This document shows, piece after piece, positions 37,892 through 48,140 of a stretch of 64,000 bases of DNA. The translations under genes were made by a program, and so were the position numbers. How positions within the stretch are numbered: the first letter of the stretch is position 1; each line of letters opens with the position of its first letter. The notes beneath the pieces are model-generated. The model was not told the DNA's origin, made no database searches, and saw only the letters and a list, made by a program, of their open reading frames with translations. The stretch comes from Blastococcus mobilis (GTDB lineage Bacteria; Actinomycetota; Actinomycetes; Mycobacteriales; Geodermatophilaceae). The stretch is from assembly GCF_900188025.1 (NCBI RefSeq), contig NZ_FZNO01000013.1:1-64000 (forward strand), read 5' to 3'.

Positions 37892-39831
37892 GCCTGACCT
37901 CCCTGGGGGCCATCGTGGTCACCGTGGCCGAACAGCTCGTGGACGGTGCGCAGCACGCTGAGGGCGTCGCACCCGGCGAAGACATACCCGTCGACGCCGT
38001 CGACGGCGAGGCCGGGCTTCCCGGCCAGCCAGATCTGGGTGGCGCCGGCCTCCCGCAGCTCCCCGGCCAGCGCGGCCGCGGACTCGGCGTAGTCCTTGTC
38101 CGTCCCGCAGATGCAGGCGACCGTCGTCCCGGCCCCGGCGAAGCCGTCCAGCCCGTCACCGGACGGGGTGTCCAGCCCGCCGGCCTGGAACAGGTTGCCG
38201 GCGAAGGTGGCCCGGGCCGTGTGCCGGGCGATCGGGCCGATCGTGGCGAGGTAGACCGCCGGCCGCTGCCCCGGTCCGGACTGCACAGCGGCGTCGGCAC
38301 GGTCCCGCAGTTCCTCGAAGTCCTGCGCGGCCCGCACCCGGGGCAGTCCTCCGGAGGGCCGAGCAGCACGGGACGGTTCCCGCGCCGGCAGCTTCTCGGC
38401 CAGGTTCGGGAACTCGCTGACGCCGGTGATCGGGTCCTTCCGGGTGGCGATCCGCCGCGTCCGGGCCTCCCAGGCGGCGGCGATGCGGTCGCGCACCAGC
38501 CCTGAGTCCAGTGCCGCCACCAGACCGCCGGACCGCTCGATCTCGGTGAACCAGTCCCACGCGGCCTGGGCCAGCTGGTCGGTCAGCGACTCGACGTACC
38601 AGGAGCCTCCGGCCGGATCGAGGACGCGAGCGAGATGCCCCTCCTCCACCAGCAGGTTCTGCGTGTTGCGGGCGATCCGCCGGGAGAAGGAATCCGGCAG
38701 GCCGAGCGCGGCGTCGAACGGCTGCACCGTGACGACGTCGGCGCCACCCACGCCCGCGGCGAAGCAGGCCACCGTGGTGCGCAGCATGTTGACCCAGGGG
38801 TCGCGCTTCGTCGTCATCACCGAGGAGGTGACGGCGTGCTGGCGCTGGGCGCGGGCGCCGGGCGAGGCACCGCTGACCTCGCCGACGCGGTCCCAGAGCC
38901 GGCGGGCGGCGCGCAGCCCCGCGATGGTCGTGAACTGGTCGGCGCTGGCGCTGTAGCGGAACTCCAGCTGCGCAAAGGCCTCGTCCAGCGGGAGACCCTG
39001 CCCCCCGTCGGCGGAGCCGGTCAGCGCCCGCAGATAGGCGACCCCGGCCGCCAGCGAGCAGCCGATCTCCTCCACCACCGATGCCCCGGCGTCGGCGAAC
39101 ACCGTGGCGTCGACGACGACCGTCCGCAGACCGGGGTGGTCAGCGGCCCGCCGGGCGACGTCGGCGAGGCCGGTGAGGTCCTGCGGCTCCCCCGTCGCCG
39201 CCTGCAGACCCAGCGGGTCCAGGCCCAGCGAGCCACCGGGGGCCAGGTCACGGCCCTCGGCGAGGGCGAGGAACGCCTCGGCGGCCGGCAGCCCACCGGA
39301 CACCGTCACCGGCGCCAGGTCCAGGAAGACGTCGGAGAGCACCTCGGCGAGCGAGTCGACCGGCACCGCGCCCTCGCCGACCTCGAGCCACAACGAGGTG
39401 ACGCCGTTCTCCAGGTCGGCGGCGATCGCCTCCTTGGTGACGGCGACGTCGGGGTGGGCGTGCCGCTGGCGGACGTCCCAGCCCCCCGGCACACCGCTCT
39501 CCGGATGGGCGCCGGCGCGGGAGCCTCGCACGAACGGCGCGAGGCCGGGGACGCCGACCGCCGTGGGCAGGTCGGCGGCGTCCTCGGCGGTGTAGAGGGG
39601 GGCGACCCGCACGCCGGTGGCCACGGTCCGGCTCAGCGCGTCCTCGACCGGGTCGGGCAGCTCCTCCCGGCCGGACTTGCGGAGGACGCCGGCGACGAGG
39701 GCGCGCCACTGGTCGCGCGTCACCGGGTCGAACTCGGCGGCCAGCGCGAGGTCGCTGGGGACCTCGTGCTCGGCCGGCACTTCCGCATCGGCCCGCGCCG
39801 GTGCGTCAGCCTGCTGGTCGGTGGAACTCAT
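37888..39831 (-). CDS. mutA: Methylmalonyl-CoA mutase small subunit
   Basis: The 647-aa non-catalytic partner of MutB has the mutase barrel ([44 protein letters not shown]) and a degenerate B12-binding domain lacking DxHxxG. This is normal for small subunits. An acidic, Ala-rich N-terminal extension precedes the core. ATG at 39831 ([11 protein letters not shown]) is chosen; a start 8 codons further upstream is possible. Its first 26 bases overlap the end of the preceding amidohydrolase gene. Confidence 0.93.
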
Positions 39832-41131
39832 CGTCGGGTTCCCGCCTCTCGTCAACGGCTCGTCGGGCAGAAGTGTCGCCGGGCGCCGGGCGCCGGGTGC
39901 GCGCGGGTGGCGGCGTACCGATGGGACGCGGCCCCGCGTCGGCCTCCAGGGCGTGCAGCGCGGTGCGGGCCAGCAGGCGGACGCCGACGCCGATCGCGTG
40001 CTCGTCGACGTCGAACGTGCCCCGGTGCAGGTCGAGGGGGGCGCCGCCGCCGTGGGTGCCCAGCCGGGCCAGCGCGATGGGCATGAGGTCGGCGAACCAG
40101 CCGAAGTCCTCCCCGCCCATGCTCTGCGGCGAGAGCACGATGTGGTCGGTGCCCACGGTGTCGATGGCCGCCGAGCGCAGCAGCGCCACCGAGCGCGGGT
40201 CGTTGATCACCGGTGGCACGCCGCGGATGTAGTCGACGTCCACTTCGGCCCCGGTCGTCGCGGCGACCCGCTCCACCAGGGAGCGCAGCAGCTCCTCGGC
40301 ACCGGTCCACGCCTCCCGGTCGAGCACGCGCAAGGTGCCCCGCAGCTGGCCCCGCTGCGGAATGGCGTTGGCCGCGATCCCGGCGTTGACCGAGCCCCAA
40401 ACCAGCGACATGCCCGCGCGCGGGTCCACCTGCCGGGAGAGCAGCGCCGGGAGGTCGGTGATCAGCCGCCCGAGCGCGTCCACCAGGTCGACGGTGAGCT
40501 GCGGGCGGGCGGTGTGCCCGCCGGGTCCGGTGAGCGTGACGTCCATGCGGTCGCACGCGGCGGTGATCGCGCCGGTGCGCAGGCCGATCTTGCCGGCCGG
40601 GATGGACGGGTCGCAGTGCAGCGCGAACGCCCGCGACGCCCCGTCCAGGACGCCGGAGGCCACCACCTCGGTGGCACCCCCGGGAACCGTCTCCTCCGCG
40701 GGCTGGAAGACGCAGCGGACGGTGCCGGGCAGGCCGTCCATCGATGCCAGAGCGATCGCCACACCGAGGACGACGGTGGTGTGCACGTCGTGACCGCAGG
40801 CGTGGCAGAGCCCGTCGCGGGTGGAGGCGTAGGGCACGTCCTTGAGGTCGGCCAACGGCAGGGCATCGATGTCGGCCCGCAGGACGACGATCGGTCCCCC
40901 ACCCACCCCGCCGGAGCCGACGTCCACGACCAGCCCGGTACCCGTCGGCAGCCGGCGCGGCGTGAGGCCGTGGTGGCGCAGCCGCTGCTCGAGGAACGAG
41001 GTGGTCTCGAACTCCGCGTAGCCCAGTTCGGGATGGGCGTGCAGGTGTCGTCGCGTGGCGACGAGCTGAGGGTGGTTGGCGGTCACCCACTCGTCGACGG
41101 CCGCTCCGAGCTTCTCCACGACCGGCGTCAT
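39806..41131 (-). CDS. M20-family amidohydrolase (AmiA/AmiB-like)
   Basis: The 441-aa metallohydrolase belongs to the M20D peptidase/amidohydrolase group. It has RRHLHAHPELGYAEFETTSF near the N-terminus, LRADIDALPLADLKDVPYAS, the metal ligands in GLCHACGHDVHTTVVLG, QPAEETVPGGA, and QSMGGEDFGWF near the C-terminus. Substrates in this family are N-acyl amino acids or other amides. The ATG at 41131 overlaps the preceding stop (ATGA). It corresponds in position to amiA1/amiB1 near deoD-pmmB in M. tuberculosis (from memory). The last 40 residues are polar and Arg/Pro-rich, extending past the usual end. Confidence 0.88.
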   Translation of the reverse strand: MTPVVEKLGAAVDEWVTANHPQLVATRRHLHAHPELGYAEFETTSFLEQRLRHHGLTPRRLPTGTGLVVDVGSGGVGGGPIVVLRADIDALPLADLKDVPYASTRDGLCHACGHDVHTTVVLGVAIALASMDGLPGTVRCVFQPAEETVPGGATEVVASGVLDGASRAFALHCDPSIPAGKIGLRTGAITAACDRMDVTLTGPGGHTARPQLTVDLVDALGRLITDLPALLSRQVDPRAGMSLVWGSVNAGIAANAIPQRGQLRGTLRVLDREAWTGAEELLRSLVERVAATTGAEVDVDYIRGVPPVINDPRSVALLRSAAIDTVGTDHIVLSPQSMGGEDFGWFADLMPIALARLGTHGGGAPLDLHRGTFDVDEHAIGVGVRLLARTALHALEADAGPRPIGTPPPARTRRPAPGDTSARRAVDERREPDDEFHRPAG

Positions 41132-42336
41132 GCCGCGTGCCCTCCGGCGCACTCGGCGGGGCCGGGCACCGGTCCGGCCGGGCCCGAGGAGGGCTCGGGG
41201 TGGGTGGGGAGGCCATCGCGCAACTCGGCGAGCAGGCTGTCCACGACCGCCCTGAGATCCCCACCGGAGGCGGCGGCCACCGCCCGCTGCCGTTGGTAGG
41301 AGGCGCCGACGGCGAGGACCCGCTCGACGTCGAGGAGCTCCGCCTCGCAGCCGAGCCGCTTCGCCGTCGGGGTGAGGTCCTCGACGAGGTCCAGGATCGC
41401 CTGCCGCACGGGGCGGACGGTGCCCTTCTCGTCGACGACGATGTCGGCGTCGAGGCCGTAGCGGGCCGCGCGCCACTTGTTCTCCCGCAGCACCCAGCCC
41501 AGTGGTGTCGGCAGGGTGTAGCCGCGGTCGAGCTGGGTGTCGAACTGCTCGACCAGGCACTGGGACATCGCGGCGACCGCCCCGATCTCGTCGAGGGTGG
41601 GCAGCCCGTCGCAGATGCGCAGCTCGACGGTCCCGAAGCCCGGGTGCGGTCGGATGTCCCACCACACCTCACGGACGCTCTCGATGGCGTTGGTCGAGAT
41701 CAGCGTCTCCATGTAGGACTCGAACTCCTCCCAGCCGGCGAGCTGGTACGGCAGCCCCGCCGTCGGCATGCCCTCGAAGACCTTCGTCCGGGACGACGCC
41801 AGCCCGGTGTCGCAGCCGACCCAGAACGGCGAGGACGACGAGAGGGCCAGGAAGTGCGGGACGTACTGGCACAGCGCGTTGACGATCGGCATGACCTTCT
41901 CCGGCGACCGGACACCGACGTGCACGTGGACACCGAAGATCTGCAGCCGCCGGGCCAGCCACTGCATGCGCTCGACGAGCTGGAGGTAGCGCTCCTTGGG
42001 GGAGATGAGCTGGGTCTGCCAGTCGGTGAACGGGTGCGTGCCGGCGCACAGCAGTCCCAGCCCGCGGCGCTCGGCGGCGGCGCTCACCTCGGCCAGCGTG
42101 CCCCCGAGGTCGGACTTGGCCTCCTCGACCGTGGTGCAGACCCCGGTGATGATCTCGATCGTCGACTGCAGCAGCTCGTGCTTGGCCTTCGGGTGCTCCG
42201 CAGCGCCGTCGAGCGAGATCTCCTCGAGGATCTCGTTCGCACCGGCCGTCAGCTCCCGGGTCTCCCGGTCGATGAGCTGCAGCTCCCACTCGACGCCCAG
42301 GCTGGCACGCTCGGAGGAGCGGAACGGGATCTGCAC
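41128..42336 (-). CDS. ybdK: Carboxylate-amine ligase, YbdK family (glutamate-cysteine ligase type 2)
   Basis: The 402-aa protein starts VQIPFRSSERASLGVEWELQLID and contains FGVHVHVGVRSPEKVMPI and DIRPHPGFGTVELRICDG. These motifs are diagnostic of the GCS2/YbdK family, which has weak glutamate-cysteine ligase activity or makes related amide bonds. The GTG at 42336 is 6 nt from a TAGACT box (42343-42348), so it looks leaderless. It heads a leftward chain of overlapping or closely spaced genes (amidohydrolase, mutA, mutB, meaB). True substrate unknown. Confidence 0.88.
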   Translation of the reverse strand: MQIPFRSSERASLGVEWELQLIDRETRELTAGANEILEEISLDGAAEHPKAKHELLQSTIEIITGVCTTVEEAKSDLGGTLAEVSAAAERRGLGLLCAGTHPFTDWQTQLISPKERYLQLVERMQWLARRLQIFGVHVHVGVRSPEKVMPIVNALCQYVPHFLALSSSSPFWVGCDTGLASSRTKVFEGMPTAGLPYQLAGWEEFESYMETLISTNAIESVREVWWDIRPHPGFGTVELRICDGLPTLDEIGAVAAMSQCLVEQFDTQLDRGYTLPTPLGWVLRENKWRAARYGLDADIVVDEKGTVRPVRQAILDLVEDLTPTAKRLGCEAELLDVERVLAVGASYQRQRAVAAASGGDLRAVVDSLLAELRDGLPTHPEPSSGPAGPVPGPAECAGGHAA

Positions 42337-42402
42337 GTCGGAAGTCTAGGATCGAACACCGCCTGGCACCCCTCGACGGAGCAAGATCACTCCCCCGGCG
42401 GA

Positions 42403-42957
42403 TCAGGACCTCCGGTCCACCGCCAGCCGGGCGTAGAGGACGAGGTCGCTCGGCTGCCCGCGGAAGCGGAAGCGCTGCCGGATCGTCCCCTCGGCGAGGA
42501 AGCCGGCGCTCTCCGCCACCCGGCGCGAGCCGGTGTTGGCCGGGTCGACCAGCAGCTCGACCCGGTGGACGCCGACGGCGTCGAGGGCCCAGTCGCTGAG
42601 GACGCGGAGCGCCTCGCCGGTGAGTCCCCGGCCGCGCTGCCCGGGAGCGGTCCAGTAGCCGGCTTCCCCCACGCCGTCGCGCGGCGGCGAGAGGCCCATG
42701 CTGCCGACCAGCGGCCCGCCGTCGAGCAGCTCGACGGCGAACAGCGCGCCGCCGTCGGTCCAGGTCCGCGGCGCCACCGCGCCGACGAACTCCCGTGCGT
42801 GCTCGGCCGCGTAGGGCACCGGCACCTGCGTCCACCGCTGGATCTCCGGGTCCTGGCAGGCGGCGAACACAGCGTCGGCGTCGTCGGTCCGCCACGGCCG
42901 CAGGCACACCCGCCGGCCGGTGAGCGTCGGCTGGGTACCGCGTCCGCTCGCCGTCAT
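42403..42957 (-). CDS. GNAT-family N-acetyltransferase (RimJ/RimL type)
   Basis: This 184-aa acetyltransferase has LTGRRVCLRPWRTDDADAVF at the start and the acetyl-CoA loop in [20 protein letters not shown]. It ends with the VHRVELLVDPANTGSRRVAE and AGFLAEGTIRQRF elements typical of RimJ/RimL-like enzymes. These acetylate protein N-termini or small amines; the substrate is not predictable. ATG 42957 matches the family N-terminus. It is divergent from the nucleoside phosphorylase gene. Confidence 0.88.
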   Translation of the reverse strand: MTASGRGTQPTLTGRRVCLRPWRTDDADAVFAACQDPEIQRWTQVPVPYAAEHAREFVGAVAPRTWTDGGALFAVELLDGGPLVGSMGLSPPRDGVGEAGYWTAPGQRGRGLTGEALRVLSDWALDAVGVHRVELLVDPANTGSRRVAESAGFLAEGTIRQRFRFRGQPSDLVLYARLAVDRRS

Positions 42958-43025
42958 GCCCCGATCCTCGCCGCCGTGGGCGACGGTCGCACTGTTGCTC
43001 TCGGTCGCTGCGTTAGCGTCCGTGC

Positions 43026-43835
43026 GTGAACCAGGCTCCCGGAACCGATCCCACATCCCTCGCCGCCATGGCGGCCAAGGACCTCACCGCCGCACTGGGC
43101 GGGCCGCACGACGTGGCGGTGGTCATGGGGTCCGGCTGGGCACCGGCCGCCGACGCGTTCGGTCCCGCCGCCGCCTCGGTCGCGATCGGCGACCTCCCCG
43201 GGTTCGCCGCCCCCACCGCCGTGGGGCACGGTGGTGAGGTCCGCTCCGTGCGGGTGGGCGACCGCGGCGTGCTGCTCTTCCTCGGCCGGACCCATTTCTA
43301 CGAGGGCCGGGGCGTCGACCCGGTCGTGCACGGGATCCGCACCGCGGCCGCCGCGGGCGTGAAGACCGTCGTCCTCACCAATGCCGCCGGCGGGCTCGCC
43401 CCGGACCACCGGGTCGGCCAGGCCGTGATCATCAGCGACCACCTGAACCTGACCGCGCGGTCCCCGCTGGTGGGGGCTGACTTCGTCGACCTCACCGATC
43501 TCTACTCGCAGCGACTGCGGTCCCTGGCCCGCGAGCTGGACCCCACGCTCACGGAGGGCGTGTACGCCGCGCTCCCCGGCCCGCACTACGAGACCCCGGC
43601 CGAGATCCGGATGCTGCGGACGCTCGGTGCGGACCTCGTCGGCATGTCGACGGCGCTGGAGGCGATCGCCGCACGGGCGGCGGGCATGGAGATCTTCGGG
43701 CTCTCGATGGTCACCAACGCCGCGGCGGGCATCACCGGCGAGAAGCTGGACCACGAGGAGGTCCTCGCCGCGGGCAAGGCCGCCGCGGGTCGGCTCGGGC
43801 AGTTCCTCGTCGACTTCATCGGGCGCCTTGCATGA
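43026..43835 (+). CDS. Purine-nucleoside phosphorylase (trimeric type)
   Basis: This 269-aa enzyme splits purine (deoxy)nucleosides with phosphate into base and (deoxy)ribose 1-phosphate. The phosphate site is [12 protein letters not shown] and [10 protein letters not shown], and the base-site region is [17 protein letters not shown], followed by [12 protein letters not shown]; this is the mammalian-like trimeric class. The GTG at 43026 follows a TAGCGT box by 6 nt. It overlaps the next gene by 4 bp. Together with the phosphohexomutase, upp and deoC it forms a nucleoside salvage neighbourhood conserved with M. tuberculosis deoD-pmmB-upp. Confidence 0.93.
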   Translation: MNQAPGTDPTSLAAMAAKDLTAALGGPHDVAVVMGSGWAPAADAFGPAAASVAIGDLPGFAAPTAVGHGGEVRSVRVGDRGVLLFLGRTHFYEGRGVDPVVHGIRTAAAAGVKTVVLTNAAGGLAPDHRVGQAVIISDHLNLTARSPLVGADFVDLTDLYSQRLRSLARELDPTLTEGVYAALPGPHYETPAEIRMLRTLGADLVGMSTALEAIAARAAGMEIFGLSMVTNAAAGITGEKLDHEEVLAAGKAAAGRLGQFLVDFIGRLA

Positions 43836-44650
43836 GCGGTCCCGTCCTGGTCACCGGCGCCGCCGGCCGGATCGGCACCGTGCTGCGCGGCGGACTGCCC
43901 GAGCGCGGCTGGGCGGTGCGCTGCCTCGACGTCGTCCCGGTGGCCGACGAGCGTCCCGGCGAGGAGCAGGTCGTCGCCGACGTCACCGACCTCGCCGCGA
44001 TGGTCGACGCGGCGGACGGCGTCGCGGCCGTGGTCCACCTGGCCGGCGTCGTCGGGGAGTCGACCTGGCCGGCCATCAGCCACGCGAACATCGACGGCAC
44101 CTACGCAACACTCGAGGCGGCCCGAAGGGCCGGCGTCCCGCGCGTGGTCCTGGCCAGCAGCAACCACGCCAGCGGATACACACCACGACCGGCCGAGGGG
44201 CTGCTCCGGGAGCAGGACGCCCCGCCGCGGCCGGACACCTACTACGGCGTCGCCAAGGTGACGATGGAGGCGCTCGGCTCGCTCTACCACGACCGGTACG
44301 GCCTGGACGTCGTCTGCCTGCGCATCGGCAGCGCGTTCCCGGAGCCGACGACGGTCCGCCACCTGTGCACCTGGCTCTCCCCCGCCGACACCGTCTCCCT
44401 CGTGGACGCCGCCCTGAAGGCACCGGCACCCGGTTTCTCCGTCGTGTGGGGTGTCTCGGCCAACACCCGCAACTGGTGGGACCTCACCGCCGCCCGTGCG
44501 CTGGGCTACGAGCCACAGGACGACGCCGAGGTCTACGCCGAGGCGCTGCTCGAGGTGCACGGCGAGCCCGACCCCACCGATCCCGTGCACAGCCGCGTCG
44601 GCGGCGAGTACACGACCGCAGCCTTCGACACGGAGAACTTCCCGGCATGA
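43832..44650 (+). CDS. udh: Uronate dehydrogenase-like NAD-dependent SDR
   Basis: The 272-aa extended SDR starts [20 protein letters not shown]. It has [14 protein letters not shown], catalytic YYGVAK, and the [25 protein letters not shown] and [15 protein letters not shown] segments. These segments match uronate dehydrogenases (Agrobacterium/Pseudomonas Udh, from memory) far better than generic epimerases. Udh oxidises glucuronate or galacturonate to the aldaro-lactone. It overlaps both neighbours by 4 bp (ATGA), so it is co-translated with nucleoside phosphorylase and phosphohexomutase. Its closeness to the uronate island at 46-58 kb supports a uronate role, but it is not preceded by the island's operator. 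Confidence 0.75.
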   Translation: MSGPVLVTGAAGRIGTVLRGGLPERGWAVRCLDVVPVADERPGEEQVVADVTDLAAMVDAADGVAAVVHLAGVVGESTWPAISHANIDGTYATLEAARRAGVPRVVLASSNHASGYTPRPAEGLLREQDAPPRPDTYYGVAKVTMEALGSLYHDRYGLDVVCLRIGSAFPEPTTVRHLCTWLSPADTVSLVDAALKAPAPGFSVVWGVSANTRNWWDLTAARALGYEPQDDAEVYAEALLEVHGEPDPTDPVHSRVGGEYTTAAFDTENFPA

Positions 44651-46272
44651 CCGACGACCTGCTCGCCACCGCCCGCGCCTGGGCCGACGCCGACCCGCAC
44701 GACGGTGACCGCGCCGAGATCGAGGCGCTGATCGAGGCGGGGAACCGGGAGGAGCTCGCCCGCCGGTTCGCCGGGCCACTGACCTTCGGGACGGCCGGCC
44801 TGCGCGGCCCGCTGCGCGCCGGCCCGGCCGGGATGAACGCCGCCGTCGTCACCCGCGCCGCCGCGGGGCTGGCCCGCCATCTCGCCGACTCCGGGCACGC
44901 GGGCGCCGGCGTGGTGATCGGCTTCGACGCCCGCCGGCGGTCCGACGAGTTCGCGCACATCTCGGCCGCGGTGCTGGCCGCCGCCGGGTTCGCCGTCCAG
45001 GTGCTGCCGAAGGCGCTGCCGACGCCCGTGCTCTCCTTCGCCGTCCGGCACCTGGGGTGCGCAGCCGGCGTGATGGTGACCGCCAGCCACAACCCCCCCG
45101 ACGACAACGGCTACAAGGTCTACCTCGGGGACGGCGCGCAGCTGGTGCCGCCGGCCGACCGGCTGATCGAGTCCGCGATCGCCGCGACCGGGCCGGCGCG
45201 TGAGGTGCCGCTGTCCGACGACTGGCTGACCCTCGGGGACGACGTCCAGGCCGACTACGTGGCCGCGGTGACCGAGGCACTCGAGCCGTCGCGGGTGCCG
45301 TCTCGTGGCGACCTGACCGTCGCCTACACCGCGCTGCACGGGGTGGGTGCCGAGACGACGCGGGCGGTGTTCGCCGCCGCCGGGCTGGCCGAGCCGGTCG
45401 GCGTGCCCGAGCAGGACGCCCCCGACCCCACCTTCCGGACCGTCGCCTTTCCCAACCCGGAGGAGCCGGGCGCGACCGACCTGCTCAAGGCGCTGGCCGC
45501 ACGGATCGGTGCCGATGTCGCGATCGCCGAGGACCCGGACGCCGACCGCTGCGCCGTGGTCTGCGGCGGCCGGCAGCTGACCGGCGACGAGGTGGGCGCC
45601 CTGCTGGCCGACTGGCTGCTGCGCCGCGGTGTCCGCGGGACGTACGCGTCGTCGCTGGTCAGCGGCTCGCTGATGCACGTGATCGCGCAGTCAGCCGGGC
45701 AGCCGACGGCGGAGACCCCCACCGGCTTCAAGTGGATCATCCGGGCCGGCTCGGACGGCGCACTGCTGGTGTTCGGTTACGAGGAGGCGCTGGGCTATGC
45801 GGTGGCGCCGTCCGTGGTCCGGGACAAGGACGGGATCTCGGCGTCGCTCGCCGTCGCCCTGCTGGCCGCCGAACTGAAGGCCGACGGCCGCACGCTGCTG
45901 GACCGGCTGGACGAGCTGGCGAACGAGCACGGGCTCTTCGTGACCGGGCAGCTGTCGGTGCGGGTCGAGGACCTGTCGCTGATCTCGGACGCGATGACCC
46001 GGCTCCGTTCCGCTCCCCCGGCCACGCTGCTCGGCCGGGAGGTGGCCTTCGCCGACCTGGCGCTGGAGGACCCGCCCGTGGATGCCGTGCGGCTGCTCGG
46101 CGACGGCGTCCGGGTGATCGTGCGCCCGAGTGGCACGGAACCGAAGCTCAAGGCCTACCTGGAGACCGTGGTGCCGGTGCACGAGGACGCCGGCCTCATC
46201 GCAGCCCGTGGCCGCGGCGAGGACGAGCTCGACCAGCTCCGCGCGGAGATGTCAGCGGCCCTGGGGCTGTAG
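44647..46272 (+). CDS. pmmB: Phospho-sugar mutase (phosphoglucomutase/phosphomannomutase, PmmB type)
   Basis: The 541-aa alpha-D-phosphohexomutase has GPLTFGTAGLRGPLRAG near the N-terminus and the phosphoserine loop MVTASHNPPDDNGYKVY. It also has the Mg site AEDPDADRCAV, the sugar-specificity loop FGYEEALGY and the C-terminal phosphate site RPSGTEPKLKAYLE. It may isomerise hexose or pentose 1-phosphates, the latter fitting ribose 1-phosphate from the upstream nucleoside phosphorylase. Its ATG overlaps the udh stop (ATGA). It converges on the TRAP permease gene with a 28-bp gap. Confidence 0.9.
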   Translation: MTDDLLATARAWADADPHDGDRAEIEALIEAGNREELARRFAGPLTFGTAGLRGPLRAGPAGMNAAVVTRAAAGLARHLADSGHAGAGVVIGFDARRRSDEFAHISAAVLAAAGFAVQVLPKALPTPVLSFAVRHLGCAAGVMVTASHNPPDDNGYKVYLGDGAQLVPPADRLIESAIAATGPAREVPLSDDWLTLGDDVQADYVAAVTEALEPSRVPSRGDLTVAYTALHGVGAETTRAVFAAAGLAEPVGVPEQDAPDPTFRTVAFPNPEEPGATDLLKALAARIGADVAIAEDPDADRCAVVCGGRQLTGDEVGALLADWLLRRGVRGTYASSLVSGSLMHVIAQSAGQPTAETPTGFKWIIRAGSDGALLVFGYEEALGYAVAPSVVRDKDGISASLAVALLAAELKADGRTLLDRLDELANEHGLFVTGQLSVRVEDLSLISDAMTRLRSAPPATLLGREVAFADLALEDPPVDAVRLLGDGVRVIVRPSGTEPKLKAYLETVVPVHEDAGLIAARGRGEDELDQLRAEMSAALGL

Positions 46273-46300
46273 TCAGACCCGGCACCCGGCCGCGAGGCGG

Positions 46301-47614
46301 TCAGGGAGCGTTGATCAGACCCAGCTGCTCCGGGAGCCACATCGACAGCTCCGGGACGAACGTCACGATGAACAGGGACGCCGTGAGCGCGTAGAACATC
46401 GGCATCAGCCGGCCGATCACCGGTTCGACCTTCACACCGGCGACCCGGGCCGCGACGAACAGGTTGTTGCCCACCGGCGGCGAGATGTTGCCCAGGCACA
46501 TGTTGAACACCATCATCGCGCCGAAGTGGATCGGGCTGACCCCCAGACCGGTCACGATCGGCAGGAAGATCGGCGTGAAGATGAGGATGGCCGGGGTCGG
46601 GTCCATCACCGTCCCGGCGATCAGCAGGACCACCATGATCATCAGCAGCACGAGGACCTTGTTGTCCGTGAGGCCGAGCATGGCGTCGCTGACCAGGGTG
46701 GGGATCCGGGCGAACGACATCACCCAGGCCAGGATCCCGGAGACCCCGATCAGCAGCATGACGATCGCGGTCGTCTTGGCCGCCTCGAGGATGACCCCCG
46801 GAAGCGCCCCCACCTTCAGCGTCCGGGTGGCGAACCCGGCGACGAGTGCGTACACCACCGCGATGACCGCGGACTCCGTCGCGGTGAAGGCGCCGACGAG
46901 GATGCCCCCGACGACGACCACCATCATGAAGAGGGCCGGTACCGCCCGCCACAGCACGAGCAGCCCCTGCCGCAGGGTGGGTCGCTCCGTGGCCCGCAGC
47001 TCCGGACGCTTGCGCGCATAGAGCGCGACCATCAGCACGCAGATCCCCGACCAGAGCAGCCCAGGGCCGATACCGGCCATGAAGAGCGCGGCGACGGAGG
47101 TGCCGGACACCAGCGAGTAGATGATGAACGTGTTGCTGGGCGGGATGAGCATGCCGGTCGGCGAGGCGGCGGCGTTCACCGCGGCCGAGAAGGCGGGGTC
47201 GTACCCCTCTTCCTTCATCCGGGGAGCGAGCACCGACCCGACCGCGGCGGCGGAGGCGACCGAGGCACCCGAGACGGCACCGAACAGCGTGTTGGCCACG
47301 ACCGTGGTCTGGGCCAGGGAGGCGGGGAGCCGGCCGGCCACCACCAGGGCGAAGTCGATGAGTCTCCTCGCCAACCCGCCCGCATTCATCAGCCCCCCGG
47401 CCAGGACGAAGAACGGGATGGCGAGCAGAGCGAAGGAGTTGCTGCCGGAGAAGAGGCGCTGCGCCGAGGTCAGCGCGGCGCCGTCCCACCCGAGGAGCAC
47501 CATGGTGGCCACCGCAGACGGGAGCCCCATCGCCACGGCGATGGGGACCCCGAGGGCGATCAGCAGGACCATGCCGCCCACGAGAACGAGGGCGACCAGT
47601 GTTGCGGTGTCCAT
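46301..47614 (-). CDS. dctM: TRAP transporter large permease DctM
   Basis: The 437-aa membrane protein has about 12 hydrophobic segments of the DctM/SiaM type (starting LVALVLVGGMVLLIALGVPIA). It contains FSGSNSFALLAIPFFVLAGGL and the conserved SGASVASAAAVGSVLAPRMKEEG and PPSNTFIIYS segments. It forms the sodium-driven channel of a tripartite periplasmic-type (here extracytoplasmic lipoprotein) transporter with DctQ and DctP. The start ATG at 47614 is 8 bp after the dctQ stop. By context the substrate is a uronate. Confidence 0.93.
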   Translation of the reverse strand: MDTATLVALVLVGGMVLLIALGVPIAVAMGLPSAVATMVLLGWDGAALTSAQRLFSGSNSFALLAIPFFVLAGGLMNAGGLARRLIDFALVVAGRLPASLAQTTVVANTLFGAVSGASVASAAAVGSVLAPRMKEEGYDPAFSAAVNAAASPTGMLIPPSNTFIIYSLVSGTSVAALFMAGIGPGLLWSGICVLMVALYARKRPELRATERPTLRQGLLVLWRAVPALFMMVVVVGGILVGAFTATESAVIAVVYALVAGFATRTLKVGALPGVILEAAKTTAIVMLLIGVSGILAWVMSFARIPTLVSDAMLGLTDNKVLVLLMIMVVLLIAGTVMDPTPAILIFTPIFLPIVTGLGVSPIHFGAMMVFNMCLGNISPPVGNNLFVAARVAGVKVEPVIGRLMPMFYALTASLFIVTFVPELSMWLPEQLGLINAP

Positions 47615-47622
47615 GACTTCTC

Positions 47623-48132
47623 TCAGACGTCGGCGGCGACGACGTCGCCCTCGGGGACCGGCCCGGTGGTGCCGCGCAGCAGCCCGCGCAGGTGGCAGAG
47701 CGAGTAGAAGGTGATCAGCACCCCTGCGAGCGGGAGCACCAGATACATCTGCCCCACCGACACCGGGATCGCGGAGAGCCCCTGGTTCCAGGAGTTCTCG
47801 GCGACCCGGTAGCCCCCGAGGACGAGCACGTAGAGCGCGAAGAAGATCACGAGGAGCTCGACCAGCACCGCGACGACCTTCTGCACCCGCACCGGGAAAC
47901 GAGCCATGAGGATCTCGACGGCGATGTGCCCGCGCTCGGAGAACACCAGCGACGCGGACAGCAGCGCCAGGATCACGAACAGGTAGCGCGCCGTCTCCTC
48001 GGTCCAGGCCGCCGGCGTCTGCAGGACCTGGCGCGACAGCACCTGCCAGCAGACCACGACCAGCAGCACCACGAACAGGCCGATGGACACCGCGGCGAGG
48101 ACCTTGTCGACCCTCGCCCTGATCGCCTCCAT
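47623..48132 (-). CDS. dctQ: TRAP transporter small permease DctQ
   Basis: The 169-aa protein has four membrane segments (first: KVLAAVSIGLFVVLLVVVCW) and the family motif TPAAWTEETARYLFVILALL, followed by FSERGHIAVEIL. ATG 48132 places the first helix correctly, 8 bp downstream of the dctP stop. It pairs with DctM. The three genes are in the order P-Q-M on the minus strand. Confidence 0.9.
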   Translation of the reverse strand: MEAIRARVDKVLAAVSIGLFVVLLVVVCWQVLSRQVLQTPAAWTEETARYLFVILALLSASLVFSERGHIAVEILMARFPVRVQKVVAVLVELLVIFFALYVLVLGGYRVAENSWNQGLSAIPVSVGQMYLVLPLAGVLITFYSLCHLRGLLRGTTGPVPEGDVVAADV

Positions 48133-48140
48133 GGGAGAGG

